Shown here: in pieces, positions 26,101-34,029 of the stretch
Layout of the letters: each line of letters begins with the position of its first letter
How positions within the stretch are numbered: position 1 is the stretch's first letter
DNA from: Stictocephala bisonia
Taxonomy: Eukaryota; Arthropoda; Insecta; Hemiptera; Membracidae
NCBI GenBank assembly: GCA_035578905.1
Contig: JAQJVL010000101.1
Location: forward strand, 2,255,051 to 2,319,050
Direction: 5' to 3'
Length of the DNA stretch: 64,000 nt
Notes under the pieces: model-generated
The model's database searches: none
The model's input: only the letters and a program-made list of their open reading frames with translations
Told to the model about the DNA's origin: nothing
Made by a program: the position numbers and the translations under genes

Positions 26101-29100
26101 CGAGATTGGTCTATCGTTCTCCTGATGAGCCGACTGATCCTAGACAGTTGGTCCTACTCATAAAAATATGAAATGCAGATGATTTACCCAACACTCCTTA
26201 AAAGGTTAAGTAAAATTATTGTAAACATTTTGAAGAATACATTCTGTTGTCGTTGAATTAAATGAAATTATAAGGATTTAATAGCTGAACACTTTAATTT
26301 TTTTTTTTTTTTTTTACTGAGACCAAATCAGATATTTCTTAAATATTGAGCTGGGTTTAAAAAACTACTCTACTGTGAGCCAAAATGTATTATTCTAGAT
26401 TTCCAATATTAAGTTGTATGACACTCTATTTGGTGCTGTAGGATTAATGTGTGAGCTCCTGTGGTCTGATCCTCAACCTGCCTACGGACGAGCCACCAGC
26501 AAACGAGGTGTGGGAGTTCAGTTTGGACCTGATGTTACTGCTGATTTTCTCCGCACGAATAATTTAGACTATATCATTAGAAGTCATGAAGTGAAGAATG
26601 ATGGTTACGAAGTTGCTCACGATGGGAAGTGCATCACTGTCTTCTCTGCTCCCAACTACTGGTAACTAACTGCTATAATAGTGCTTTTTTCATGATCTGA
26701 TGAAACTGTGTTTATATCATTAATGAATTACAATATTATTATCAAACACCTGTTTATTTATAATTGGAATAGTCTTTTCCCCAAATACCTTTTTGTGTAA
26801 ATAACATAAGAAACATGTGTTTTGTTTGAACTTAGATCTATATTACATCTCCTGCTCAATCGGCATGGCTGTGTTTACACTTTCAGTTTATCAGGGTTGG
26901 AGGACAAAAAGTCGTTTATCAGTGAACACAGCATCAAGCCTTTGGCGTCCACTAGTTACCTCTAGCACTAGTATTGGGATTCACCGACCTCTCTAACAAC
27001 ATTCCTAGTTCCTGCATATTCCTTCCTGATGCCAGTTCAATTTTTACCCACTCTTCTGTACTGTATGACTATTGAGCTGCAAGTATTGAAAAAAATAAAT
27101 TCACCAAATTTGACTTCCAATTTTTTTTTATTTTTAATAATAAATTTCAGAAAAATCGTGTAATCTTTTATATAGATGAAAGTAGATTTTGCATCATAAT
27201 ATACACACAACTGAGAATAAATGTTTCACCTGAACTCATATAAATGTTGCGTAGTTAATATCATACAGCTTGCTTGTGAAGGGTTAATAATAAAATGTTG
27301 ACAGTTGAAAAAAATATTTTAATAGTGCAATCAAATATGTTATTCTAAACTTCACTGACAACTCTTCACACCTTGAATCAAGTACTTCCACACTGACATA
27401 ACCTGCCCATTCACTTTTAGGTACTCCATATGTGACTACACTGTTGATCAACCCAAATTCTGACAATCATTTAAAGACCAAAATAATGAAATCTTAACTG
27501 GCCTGTTTGTCTATTGCTTCTTCCGTCCTAATTCTCCTGTGGGGAATAAAGGGAACATTGTTGTTAATATTTTGGATATATGCTCAGCTTATTTTACATT
27601 TATCATTGATCCAATTTCCATAATACTTGTTACATAAAATAATTCATTTTCGCTCTTTCCATTTTATATTTAATATAATACAGTGCAGTCAAATAATGTT
27701 TGAATTCATTGTTTTAGTGATTCCATGGGTAACAAAGGGGCTTTCATAACTCTCAAAGGAAAAGATATGAAGCCACAATATACCACTTACGATGCTGTGG
27801 TGAGTGTTAAGAACCTCAACAAATACAATATGTACTGAAAAAATTTGTTCTTTAGAAAGAGTTCTTTAAAAATAATGGAATTTGAATACTACAAAAATAT
27901 TCAAAACTAGTGTTGCACTTGTTATCCAACTTGATTATAGGTGCTACCAAAGTTCAAAAATATGCTTACAATTCCAGCTAAGCTCTCTCATTCCATTTAA
28001 GGTTGAGTGGAAGAGAGGACTTAATAGTCCTAACTCCGCCTATTAAAGACAATTTTCATTTCATTTCATTCCAGTGGTTAACGGTAATAAAGGGTCTGCC
28101 TTGTATCAGGCTGTTTATTATCTACCTTATATACGCTCTTAGAGAGAAAATATTTTTAAATCCTTACTTAGTATGCATCTAGAGCCCATAAAAAATGTTT
28201 GTGTCGAGTTTTATGGTAAAGCCTTTTGAGAAACTGATAGTCAACCAATAGTATTCGGCTTTTTATTTTTTATAGATTTATTACAGCAAACAGAAATTTA
28301 CTAAACAATTTGTAATTTTATTCCATATTTTTCGCTTACATTATTAAAAAATAACCCATTACGTGAAGTTGCACTATCAAAAGCTCTTTCATTAGTATGA
28401 TGAATGGTAACAAATGGTCTGATTACCTGGTATTAAGGTATGTATTATCTACCTTATTTTAGGACTTTAAGGTAAAATATTTTAAATCCTTTCTTAGTAT
28501 GCATCTAGAGCTTATAGAGAATGTTTTTGTCTAGTTTGATGGTAAAAAGCCTTTAGATTTGGAGAAACTGTGATCAATCAGTCATTCGTATTTGGGGTTT
28601 TTTGTTATAAATTATGATATAAATTAAGTATGATTGTATAATTTTCTACATACTCTTATAAAGATATGATAATGTTAAAGATAAGAATAGTCAGCTACGT
28701 TCTAAATAGCCTAAAAGTTGTGAGTTCAAAATACTCTTACATATTAACGTAAGTCGAATGTTCAAACTGTCAGCAACAATTCATAGAACGTCCATAGTTT
28801 GTTGTAAGAATGACAGATATGACAAGGTGAATACATAACACTTCACCACTGACATCCTTCCAAAAAAATTCACAATGTGTGTATATTACTCTATGTCAAT
28901 CCAACACAGTCAGTGACTAGACCATTTAATATAGCAACAGCTGTTAGATACTGTTTTACCTTTGTGAAAAATTATTATTAAGCATGTTGGTCTAGATAAG
29001 CTAATGTTAAGCATAGAATTATTGATGGAGGTGTATACCTGTTCACATGACCATGTAATGATGGGTATGGCAAGATGAGATACCTAATGGTAAGATAATC

Positions 29101-29461
29101 ACAGGCTCAAATCAAAGCATTTTTAAAAACATTAGCAGTACAGCTGAGCATTAAACAGCTGTTTGTTGCTTTAAATTTGTGTTTAGAGAAATATTGAGCA
29201 ATCCAGAATGCCAGGTTTATTTTTTTGTAGCACAATTTTAGTTTTGAACATGTTTAGTTCACCTATTAATGTTTATGTATGTCATGAACACAGATATACA
29301 CTTCTATATGTATTTCAAATTAACTCCAATTATTACTTTAAATAATTGTTATATATATGGCTGTTATAATTAATTATGCTTTTCTTTTACAGCCTCACCC
29401 CAACGTAAAGCCGATGGCGTACGCTAACTCATTACTCAATCTACCTTTCTTAATGTCATAG
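1992..29461 (+). CDS. PpD3: Serine/threonine protein phosphatase 5, catalytic domain (seven exons; 5' end outside window)
   Basis: PP5 removes phosphate from Ser/Thr residues of signalling proteins and works with HSP90 through N-terminal TPR repeats. Seven exons join in phase (1992-2156, 3053-3158, 19608-19750, 25222-25309, 26442-26661, 27718-27799, 29393-29461) to give about 290 residues. All metal-binding and catalytic motifs of the PPP family appear in order: GDIHGQ, GDFVDRG, GNHES, HGGLF, IIRSHE and SAPNY. The stretch [15 protein letters not shown] and the tail [12 protein letters not shown] are specific to PP5 rather than PP1 or PP2A. The protein ends NLPFLMS at a TAG (29459-29461). Usual PP5 is about 490-500 residues, so the TPR half and start codon lie left of the window. 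The motif has Ile where vertebrate PP5 has Thr (GDTHGQ). The frame is open throughout, so the gene looks functional. Confidence 0.95.
2157..3052 (+). other. PP5 intron 1 of the window, no other feature recognised
   Basis: AT-rich intron of 896 bases. Short open stretches inside it, such as 2601-2783, lack any recognisable protein pattern. Confidence 0.8.
3053..3158 (+). CDS. PpD3: PP5 exon carrying GDFVDRG
   Basis: Acceptor ATTTCAG ends at 3052 and donor GTAATT begins at 3159. It encodes [12 protein letters not shown] through HMAR and ends in phase 1, leaving a G that pairs with the exon at 19608 across a 16.4 kb intron. Confidence 0.95.
3186..6021 (+). mobile_element. piggyBac-type DNA transposon with TTAA duplications
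   Basis: TTAA at 3186-3189 and 6018-6021 flank the element. The ends read CCCTTTTAACCCCAGGC on the left and, reverse-complemented, CCCTTTGGAGACCAGGC on the right, matching at 13 of 17 positions. The length of about 2.8 kb fits the superfamily. Two copies of a palindromic motif lie near the left end, GCAGTATACTGCC at 3208-3220 and 3251-3263. The interior encodes a broken piggyBac transposase. It sits only 27 bases inside PP5 intron 2. Confidence 0.88.
3554..5440 (+). pseudogene. piggyBac-like transposase, disrupted by frameshifts and stops
   Basis: DDE-type cut-and-paste transposase. The start at 3554 ([16 protein letters not shown]) is followed by an acidic N-terminus typical of piggyBac proteins. 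The frame then breaks at about 3736, 4111, 4890 and 5100. Recognisable pieces in order: FMDIPGP and [13 protein letters not shown] (to about 4080), [17 protein letters not shown], the first catalytic Asp in SVDESLIG (about 4432), the second in VFVDSYFSS (about 4690), and the third region in [12 protein letters not shown] (about 5000). The four key Asp positions look kept, but at least four reading-frame breaks make it non-functional. Terminal Lys-rich and Cys sequence follows in mixed frames to about 5440. Confidence 0.87.
6050..6354. mobile_element. Foldback-type element with arms of about 130 bp
   Basis: The sequence from 6050 (GTATATTAGGAGA) is repeated inverted up to 6354 (TCTCCTAATATAC). 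The two arms of about 130 bases match well along their length, including GCACTTTCTTCAGGT near the centre. They surround a short purine-rich spacer. The ends lie at TA. It has no coding frame and could fold into a long hairpin in RNA. Confidence 0.75.
6890..7430 (-). pseudogene. LINE reverse transcriptase fragment
   Basis: Minus-strand translation in mixed frames gives a reverse-transcriptase fragment of a non-LTR retrotransposon. [19 protein letters not shown] corresponds to the block A motif, [13 protein letters not shown] text to the block B region, and YVNDILCAH stands where the catalytic YADD normally lies. Several stops and frame changes, plus loss of the catalytic Ala-Asp, show a dead fragment. 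It adjoins the hAT-like terminus at 7445. Confidence 0.55.
7724..8610 (+). pseudogene. LINE A endonuclease domain, broken
   Basis: This encodes an APE-type endonuclease that nicks target DNA. The start at 7724 is followed by [15 protein letters not shown] (first Asn motif), [10 protein letters not shown] (Glu motif) and AAGGVIVYI. The frame stops at 8135. A local duplication then repeats segments (GATACATATTTCACTCTC at 8100 and 8159; GATGATTTGGAAGACTTGCT at 8138 and 8221). Further on, in other frames, come [12 protein letters not shown] and [12 protein letters not shown], the terminal SDH motif (about 8470). It is dead. Confidence 0.7.
8731..9429 (+). pseudogene. LINE A linker and start of reverse transcriptase
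   Basis: The frame at 8731-9222 contains the region before the reverse transcriptase ([32 protein letters not shown]). The frame at 9250-9429 continues with [18 protein letters not shown] and the RT opening motif [21 protein letters not shown] stop near 9220 separates them. The coding sequence is cut at 9429 by LINE B and resumes at 12713. Confidence 0.75.
9752..12610 (-). CDS. LINE B endonuclease-reverse transcriptase, intact frame
   Basis: This 952-codon frame encodes the pol protein of a non-LTR retrotransposon, which copies RNA into a nicked target. The N-terminal APE-type endonuclease (about residues 20-245) shows [29 protein letters not shown] and [11 protein letters not shown]. The reverse transcriptase (about 470-760) shows [50 protein letters not shown] and catalytic [10 protein letters not shown]. 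The C-terminus has the usual [11 protein letters not shown] and LLYGLRLWG motifs. The frame opens with GTG rather than ATG at 12610. The same frame continues upstream past one TAG (12623-12625), so the true start is uncertain. Confidence 0.88.
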   Translation of the reverse strand: MSKSNVGPEVSLKTSLSLSNSRFLFYNIQSLSNKTLEIEAFLATESYDVLCFSEHWLCTEALACKNIPNFSLVSAFCRSRHIHGGVAVFVANDLVHTCVEINVVDYCTEFHHEFACVLLKSLSIILIVAYRSPQGDIQLFLDALEKLVLSLANFRSNNRVVLGGDFNVDVLLRQDPKTVYFENLLRSLNLYCLIFKPTHGKSCIDNIATDFPNNTDICADVCTYPLSDHVGVYLEVTHNRSVCPLADRLIEVRPLPAHKIDHFLFLLENINWNSILISNNCEENFELFLDKFVSLFYDCFPAKTVSCKGKRQKPKWLNDSLLHKKKWLLFIYDKMKSDPSCNPETKRLYSRLRKEYRNDLKLARLKSNADFIETSANKCSAAWKIIRQESTPSQPRVSSVSPDQFNDYFVDSVQKLRDEIGTPTISALDMMDSVPSPATKFSFVPTSCDKVLEIVSSMKPSTSRDVYCLSNSFIKLVINYIVCPLTFCINACLMEGVFPKKLKVSKTVPVHKKGSFDLVSNFRPISILPIFSKIFEYVVHGQLYTYFEENGLFTDTQFGFRSGLSTIDAVENIVRVILNGFEAHSLTGVTLCDLSKAFDTIDHDLLVKKLQHYKVGTSELDFFRSYLGGREQAVFVNGQGSQIKAVPYGVPQGSVLGPLLFIIMINDLSYNTGSSVTSYADDTTLVHSNRSCNSLYVDMSHSLDTVSAWFQANYLFLNHEKTQKLIFSLGKIPPLDTNLCNTVKLLGLTLDVKLTWNSQILTVCTKLSRVLYLLRNLKSSIPQDYLRTAYMAFFQSTLLYGLRLWGNASNINNVFLLQKKAVRLISGAAYDAHCRPIFISEKLMTVYSLYIFITLYNFKSRHASGYTCRGDVHDYDTRNRHLIDVPFVRLKKSQVNCNMFCIRLFNALPCIARNQDLSKFKSGLRRLLLAWPLYSMNEFFTLPTEIVSGFFN
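12626..12705 (-). pseudogene. Truncated coding tail upstream of LINE B pol, same frame
   Basis: The 5' edge of element B reads as about 26 open codons, acidic and Pro-rich ([17 protein letters not shown]), ending at TAG 12623-12625. This frame is the same as that of the pol protein. It is either the end of ORF1 or an N-terminal part of pol cut off by a nonsense change. A 13-base near-repeat (TGTCGAAATCCA twice) follows the stop. Confidence 0.5.
12713..13094 (+). pseudogene. LINE A reverse transcriptase, central part
   Basis: Sequence after LINE B continues the [19 protein letters not shown], then after a one-base frame change [20 protein letters not shown] (12845 on), [13 protein letters not shown] and [20 protein letters not shown]. 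These are RT blocks A and B. The frame runs into the TTAA element at 13095 and resumes after it. Confidence 0.8.
13095..14005. mobile_element. TTAA-flanked non-autonomous element inside LINE A
   Basis: TTAA at 13095-13098 and 14002-14005 flank 903 bases without coding capacity. The ends read CCCCTAGTGCTCGAA and, inverted, CCCTATGGACCCGAA. Near-palindromes of the form GGCCAGTAGTACTGGCC occur near both ends (about 13115, 13190, 13820, 13860, 13935), usually next to CTCGAAT. Taking the element out with one TTAA puts the LINE A frame back in phase from INGLLIQKF to VTAFADD, which fixes both boundaries. Confidence 0.88.
14006..14990 (+). pseudogene. LINE A reverse transcriptase end and C-terminal region
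   Basis: The piece after the TTAA element begins with the catalytic box in [13 protein letters not shown]. It continues through [28 protein letters not shown] and, after stops near 14418, [10 protein letters not shown] (about 14470). FADD replaces the usual YADD and is known from active LINEs. The remaining C-terminal text is in several frames. The 3' end lies somewhere before 15000. Confidence 0.75.
15099..17510 (+). pseudogene. DDE transposase of an IS630/Tc1-like type, broken and interrupted
   Basis: ATG at 15099 opens an N-terminus [18 protein letters not shown], then a helix-turn-helix-like region ([14 protein letters not shown]). DDE pieces follow in mixed frames: [27 protein letters not shown] text (first Asp, about 15730), [12 protein letters not shown] (second Asp, about 16965) and [15 protein letters not shown] (Glu, about 17205). 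An acidic tail ends about 17500. The region between is split by the TTAA element at 15975-16939. The distance from second Asp to Glu is much longer than the 34 residues of classic Tc1, so the family is not assigned. There are many stops and frame breaks. Confidence 0.65.
15975..16939. mobile_element. TTAA-flanked GC-rich non-autonomous element inside the DDE transposon
   Basis: TTAA at 15975-15978 and 16936-16939. The ends read CACATTCGATGC and, inverted, CACATTGTGTGC. The interior is much richer in G+C than its surroundings. It carries a tandem pair of about 195 bp (both beginning near AACTGGCTCAAAATGGCGCG, 16530 and 16724) and a palindromic block CCTGCCGC...GCGGCAGG (16189-16212). A minus-strand acidic Ser/Asp stretch ([16 protein letters not shown], about 16295-16250) looks like the N-terminus of a piggyBac transposase, so this may be an internally deleted copy. 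Flanking transposase text joins in phase across the TTAA. Confidence 0.8.
17850..18735 (+). mobile_element. 5'-truncated LINE 3' end (element C)
   Basis: A plus-strand open frame (17933-18529, extendable upstream to about 17850) encodes the C-terminal region of a LINE pol: [49 protein letters not shown] and [12 protein letters not shown]. It ends at 18529. A short 3' UTR with AATAAAG and a tandem GATT tail (about 18717-18734) follows. This is a typical 5'-truncated insertion. The frame is open to its stop, so it is younger than LINE A. Confidence 0.85.
19226..19290 (+). repeat. Two copies of a short motif shared with 62475-62540
   Basis: ACCCATACATGTATAGTGGTATTGG-type text occurs twice here (about 19230 and 19268). 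Three related copies (CCCATACACGAACAGCGGTA and similar) precede the 78-bp array at 62475-62540. Confidence 0.5.
19608..19750 (+). CDS. PpD3: PP5 exon carrying GNHES
   Basis: Acceptor TTTTCTTTTAG ends at 19607 and donor GTAATA begins at 19751. It completes the split Gly codon and encodes [20 protein letters not shown] to CLNNRVL, ending in phase 0. Confidence 0.95.
19846..20495. mobile_element. TTAA-flanked element, copy 1 of a pair (palindrome GTCGGG/CCCGAC)
   Basis: TTAA at 19846-19849 and 20492-20495. The ends read CACTTTAGCTGCCAT and, inverted, CACGTTAGCTGCCAT. Near-palindromic blocks built on GTCGGG and CCCGAC occur near both ends (about 19880-19930, 20110-20130, 20265-20345). There is no coding capacity. 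A closely similar copy in the opposite orientation lies at 42488-43128. Confidence 0.88.
21412..22700 (-). mobile_element. mariner element, full length, TA-flanked
   Basis: The 1289-bp element has inverted ends CGAGGGGTATCCAAAAAGTA (left) and the same with one change on the right. It is flanked by TA at 21410-21411 and 22701-22702. Length and ends fit a mariner. It carries one transposase gene on the minus strand, inactivated. Confidence 0.93.
21511..22536 (-). pseudogene. mariner transposase, full length but inactive
   Basis: Cut-and-paste transposase of about 341 residues, starting [13 protein letters not shown] at 22536. The N-terminal helix-turn-helix region ([21 protein letters not shown]) and the catalytic domain are present. 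A single in-frame TGA at 21952-21954 stands where related proteins have Trp. The first catalytic Asp is changed: TGNETWIHH instead of TGDETW. The second is kept in LFHDNAWPH. The third is changed: [13 protein letters not shown] instead of APSD. The spacer between the last two is one residue short of the usual D34D. Two lost catalytic residues and the stop make it dead. Confidence 0.9.
22703..24585 (+). other. PP5 intron 3 remainder, no feature recognised
   Basis: AT-rich intronic sequence of about 1.9 kb. Open stretches such as 23574-23816 on the minus strand resemble no known family. Confidence 0.6.
24590..25165 (-). pseudogene. LINE pol C-terminal fragment
   Basis: Minus-strand text resembles the end of a LINE pol protein. 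[19 protein letters not shown] and [16 protein letters not shown] (25116-24960) are followed, in other frames, by [19 protein letters not shown] and [10 protein letters not shown]. The 3' end on the left is a short GAAGAAGAA/TTATTA tail. It is 5'-truncated and broken, and lies just before PP5 exon 25222-25309. Confidence 0.72.
25222..25309 (+). CDS. PpD3: PP5 exon carrying HGGLF
   Basis: Acceptor TATTTTTAG ends at 25221 and donor GTGAGT begins at 25310. It encodes [20 protein letters not shown] to QPPEE and ends in phase 1. Confidence 0.95.
25310..26441 (+). other. PP5 intron, no feature recognised
   Basis: AT-rich intron with a poly-T run before the acceptor. No recognisable element was seen. 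Confidence 0.7.
26442..26661 (+). CDS. PpD3: PP5 exon carrying WSDP and RSHE
   Basis: Acceptor GTGCTGTAG ends at 26441 and donor GTAACT begins at 26662. It encodes [16 protein letters not shown] to SAPNY, with the catalytic His in IIRSHE. It ends in the split Cys codon of NYCDSMGNK. Confidence 0.95.
26662..27717 (+). other. PP5 intron, no feature recognised
   Basis: AT-rich intron of 1.06 kb without a recognisable element. Confidence 0.7.
27718..27799 (+). CDS. PpD3: PP5 penultimate exon
   Basis: Acceptor TTGTTTTAG ends at 27717 and donor GTGAGT begins at 27800. It encodes [16 protein letters not shown] to YDAV and ends in phase 0. Confidence 0.95.
27980..28073 (+). mobile_element. Possible LINE 3' tail
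   Basis: A short segment ends in a TTTCA tandem tail (TTTTCATTTCATTTCATTCC) after AAGAGAGGACTTAATAGTCC, as in LINE 3' ends. No coding part remains. Confidence 0.35.
28077..28615 (+). repeat. Diverged direct repeat of about 200 bp (two copies)
   Basis: The segments 28077-28275 and 28403-28615 share the same order of blocks: GGTAACAAATGGTCT-like, TATTATCTACCTTAT, TTAGTATGCATCTAGAGC, ATGGTAAA..GCCTTT and GAGAAACTG. They lie in PP5 intron 6 and look like two copies of one old repeat. Confidence 0.75.
29393..29461 (+). CDS. PpD3: PP5 last coding exon
   Basis: Acceptor TTTTCTTTTACAG ends at 29392. It encodes [19 protein letters not shown] to the stop TAG at 29459-29461, matching the conserved PP5 C-terminus. 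Confidence 0.95.
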   Translation, partial: PHPNVKPMAYANSLLNLPFLMS

Positions 29462-30203
29462 TGAATGTGATATAAGTTAATTGTTACCATAGTAAAATTT
29501 CCATTTGTTTTTAATTTTTACCAGTTACTTTCATGTTTACTGATACTCTTCAAGAGAAGAAACTTGCAGAGTTATTCATTATTTCTTCCCACATTGTCTC
29601 CAGAACATTGTTATGATTCATAAAATATAAGTAATTATAAGATGTATTGTTATAAAAAATATTTTAATAAGAGTCATGTTGCAACTTATTATTGCATTTT
29701 ACTGTCTTATAAAATTGTTTTATTTTTAATAGTAAGTAAAATACAGTTTTAACTAGAGTAAGGTGCTAGGCCTATTGAATTTTATACAAAAAATATTTTT
29801 GGTTGAAATTAGAACCTCAATGCATAATATTAAATATCTCCTCTGAACGAGAGGGGTCGTTTTAAATGGTTATTATTTTACACTTGTACTCATTTAAAAT
29901 ATGTTTGAGTTCATATAGGTATTCAGAGTTGATTTACAATTAATAAAAATCAGAATTTCAATTTGAATCTGCAAACATTCAGTACTGTTGATAATGTAAT
30001 TTTTCTATAAGTGCAGTTCTAGTTGAACCACTTTAAAATGTGTACTTTTGTACTAACTAGATATGAAACCCAAATACAATTAATAAAATGTTTTTAATAT
30101 GATAAAAAATAAATGTCCCTTAAATCTAAATAAAATTTAATTATTAATGTGCAATCCTACTCAACAAACTTTGCAATTGTGTTTAATATAATTTGTTAGG
30201 TAC
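29462..30203 (+). other. PP5 3' UTR and downstream sequence
   Basis: AT-rich non-coding sequence with several AATAAA signals (for example near 29942 and 30082) that could end the PP5 mRNA. Which one is used cannot be told. Confidence 0.45.
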
Positions 30204-30211
30204 ATAATATG

Positions 30212-32540
30212 TAGGGGTGTGCGAGTACTCGAAACTTCGAGTATTAGATCTAGTATTTTACTACTCGAACTCGGCTCGAAGCTCCTAAAACTACTCGAAG
30301 TTCGATCGAGTAGTTGTATTTCACGAAATATCAAATTTACATCTTAATTTAGTTTTAAGAGTAAACAGTTTTATAAGTTATCAATAAAAAATGTTTGTGT
30401 TTTATTTTACCCTTAATCATACGTTATCAGTTTGGTACGCATAATTAGGAACTAAACAATACGCCTAAGAATAGTAGTACACGACGACAGTCAAATGAAC
30501 TAGTCGATGTAGTGAACGAGTTCGTTCATTATGATTTGAACTAGTTCAGTTCAAAGTGATCAACAGAGCTGGGAATGTAGCAATCACTGTAAATAGTAGC
30601 GATGACATATGTTGGTTGTCGAGTCTACTAGTCCCTTGTAACCTAACCTAAAATAGCATGAATAAAACAGAAGTGCTGGTTAGTCTCTTTATGACCCAAG
30701 AAAGGGTACGAGATCCGGTTCAAAATGCTCAAAAACTTGTTACCAATACAAATCTAATAGTCTGTGCACCGTGGAAATTATGCATATTTTCGTTCATATC
30801 AATAATACAGTTCAATCAAAAGGGTCCCGAGAACGGGTCACTTCACATCCCAAGAATTGAACTTCCCCTCTCTTCTAGGTGAAAGTTCATCTCGGTTTTA
30901 GTATACATACGTGCAAGGAACCGTTCAACTCCTTTTCGGAAATGAAATTATTGTATATTTCTTGCAAGTCGATTGAGGTCTATTTTGTTTTTTAATCTGA
31001 GCAGGGAATCGTCTAATGGTTTGACGTAAGAAAATACCGTATCATATCATATAAAATTTGGTAATGGCGTTCTAGCAGCGTGCGACATATTATTGATTTA
31101 TTTTCCGCCAAATAAAAAATAGATATACAGTATACCCGTGGCGAATGTCTATTAATTATTATTCCGAAAACGCCTTAGATCACCAAAACTGTGTGTAATA
31201 TTTGCGCATACAATATTTTTTCCTGTCAAATTGTTGAACGGTTTTCTGACTAGGTTAGACAATAACACAGTTGGGGTGTTAAAAGTGGTAAAGTACGAAA
31301 ATTTTGATTCGTAAATTCACTGAACGGTCCCCTGTTCGATGTCGATGTAAACTGTAAAACAATCACGAATCAACCAAAGTGAGGGAGAAACATGTTGGAA
31401 GACCTTTTCTAAACAAAATACGATGAATTTGGAGATTCGGAAAATCGTTTTTATTGACCGAAGCCTTATCAAACGTCTCGTTTTTTATTCATAAGTTTAT
31501 AGTTCAGCTGCCCAAAATCTTCACTGTATCTCTAGTTGGCACATAGCTGATATTTCAGACTGCATCTCGTCTCCAATATCGGGTAGACCTATTATATTAG
31601 CCGACTACGTCTATGGTTTTCATTCAACTACACCAGGTTTTAATGAATTTCTAGTTATGACATAATTATTTATCTGTTGTTCAGTGTAGCCTATGTATCG
31701 AAGTAGTTTCAAGTAGCACATATTTCATTACCGATCATAATTTAAAAACTAATTCATCCTAAGCGACTTTAAAATTTATTTTTAGTAAACCTGCTTAGTT
31801 ATTATTATCAATTGATTGAACCACAGTCTTTGTCATCCAAATTTTCAAATTTGATTATATAATTCAGAGCTTATTTCCGGTTAGTTGTAACCTTGTTATT
31901 ACTGAATTAAATACCCACAGAATACAGATCCATTCTTCTTGGCGTGTACACAATCAATGTTTTCTTGAGGGGAGGCAATTCTCAATGCAAATGACCGCAT
32001 TTGGCGATAATGCCTGAATTTTAGCATCAGTTTGGTTGGATGTAGCTTTTGCCAACAAGCTTCACTACGTTTTCGCGGTACACATTGAACTGAACCACCA
32101 GATAAACGTATCGGCCGGCTGTGAAACAGTATAATTGGCTTGCATAGAAAATCTGATCTGTGATATGAGTGAACAGATTAAATCTTTATAATCCGCGTTG
32201 TTTCAATTAGTAATATACTTTCTTAATTTCGTACATAATATTAGTTATGAAAAAAGTAAAAAGGTTAAACAAAACAATGTTACATAAAAATGTAGGAAGG
32301 CAGGAAGTAAAAAGTTTTAATTGTCAAATGTTACAGTTAGAAATAACAAATCAAAATTATTGTATTCAGTTTAGATGTATATATTTACGAATCTGGCAAA
32401 ACTTAACATAGGCTTAGAATGGTGTCTGCCTTTTACAGTTGTCTTGGGTGAACAGGAAATCCTTCTGTAAATACTCACTCGAAAAAATGCCAACTACTTG
32501 ATTCAACTCGAACTCAAAAATCACTACTCGCACACCCCTA
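30212..32540. mobile_element. hAT-type non-autonomous element with 8-bp duplication
   Basis: The left end reads TAGGGGTGTGCGAGTACTCG. The right end, inverted, reads TAGGGGTGTGCGAGTAGTGA. Further TCGAA and ACTCGA motifs lie inside both ends. The flanking 8-mers ATAATATG (30204-30211) and ATATTATG (32541-32548) match at 7 of 8. The 2.3 kb interior shows no transposase; the open stretch 30658-30882 resembles no family. Confidence 0.82.
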
Positions 32541-32663
32541 ATATTATGTAAGGATTTTCTTAAAAAAAGCTGATAATTGTATTTAGTATTGAATTTATAG
32601 CATATTGCTGACAATTCTGTGTGTTTCATATGCTAGTATCACCATGTTTGTTTTTCTTTATTG

Positions 32664-32815
32664 CACATTGCCAAGGGCTAAGGCTTCAGACTACAGAGGA
32701 CAAGTTTGAAAGTTCGAATCTCCAACTGAGCTTAACAGTTAAATAACCGTTGAATAAAGTTCACCCACAGGCCTGCAGGGCCATTTTACTGGCGAGTTAA
32801 TTTTTTTTAAAGAAA
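32664..32815 (+). repeat. Likely tRNA-derived SINE
   Basis: GCCAAGGGCTAAGGCTTCAGAC resembles the 5' half of a class II tRNA with an A-box. AGTTCGAATCTCC, about 45 bases later, is a B-box. A tRNA-unrelated tail of about 90 bases follows. It is too degenerate to be a functional tRNA. Confidence 0.5.
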
Positions 32816-33704
32816 ATAAAAATAACAAATACAAATTCAATTTGGCTTTGATCAACTATTTATATTAGTGCTATTATTGCTTTTTAAAATAAGTTGAGAT
32901 TTTTTTAACAGTTTAATTTTACATCTTAATCATTTTTTCAACATAAATTACATTTTTATGCTTTGTTTATTAAGTTGAAATACCAAGAGACCAAACCATG
33001 CTTGGAAAATAATTTTGAGTGCTTGAAGGTTTAATTAGGTGAATTGTTTCTTGAGACTGAAAACTAAAAATACTTAGTATCTAAGTTGAATGAAAATTCT
33101 TTTAACATTTATAATTTTCCAGTAGATTACACAATCTAAATTATATTTTAACACCTGACTGTTAAAATTATTTTTTTATTATTATTATTATCATCGTGAC
33201 CCATCAGTATTCAATACAAATTTTGAGACTGTTTGGAGAATAAAAAAACAAACATTTTAACAAAAGAAAAGTACTCATGACATTTTTAGAAAAGCTTCAT
33301 TATAAAGTTAAACTGTCAAAATTGGTTCATTATTTTTTTGCTGGCGGACTTAACAAATTTTAATTAATTTTGATAAGGCTTGACAATACTGTCCAACCCT
33401 TTTATTCAACATATACGATCCAATTTTTGGTATGATAATTGAAAGCTTATATAACAAGCATTAAACTGTTTTAAAATAATAAATCAATAAATAGTTAAGA
33501 AGTTGAGGGTTTGAATGCTAGCTTGACTTATAGGTTTTTTTCATGCAACCAACATACAAGCACTGGTTTGTGGCTTAGGATGTGGAGGGAGTACCTTAAA
33601 TGAATGTCATGCAGCTCGCTTGAAGTTGCTGATCAGTTTTGCAAGTGAACGTCACACAACACAAAGTTACAAGTACATTGGATTGATTTCGGTTAATCAT
33701 GTTT

Positions 33705-33790
33705 ACCATCCTCAGACCAGAGGGATTCACAAAGGAATGAAACTAATATCCAACTACCGCTGCTTTTATGCCTAACACTTGTCACGGTCG
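33705..33790 (+). repeat. Dispersed repeat, copy 1
   Basis: The segment with ACCATCCTCAGACCAGAG, AAGGAATGAAA, TCCAACTACCGCT and CTTGTCAC recurs with few changes at 35196-35281. Confidence 0.65.
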
Positions 33791-34029
33791 AGAATTTCTT
33801 GATGGTTGAAATCGCTATAGTGGCAACTATTGAAGTATTAGTTAATCAATATTGTTGGTTGTTGAACTCTATTTTCTTTTGTGCTAAAAGCACATTATAA
33901 AAAATTATTTCAAAATCAAAATTATTCTGTTTTTTTTTTTTCATAATTTTGTTACAATCTTCACATTGTTCTTTAAAAATAAATTAGTCATCTAATGCTT
34001 TTATAATCCTATCCTTATCAGAAACTTTG

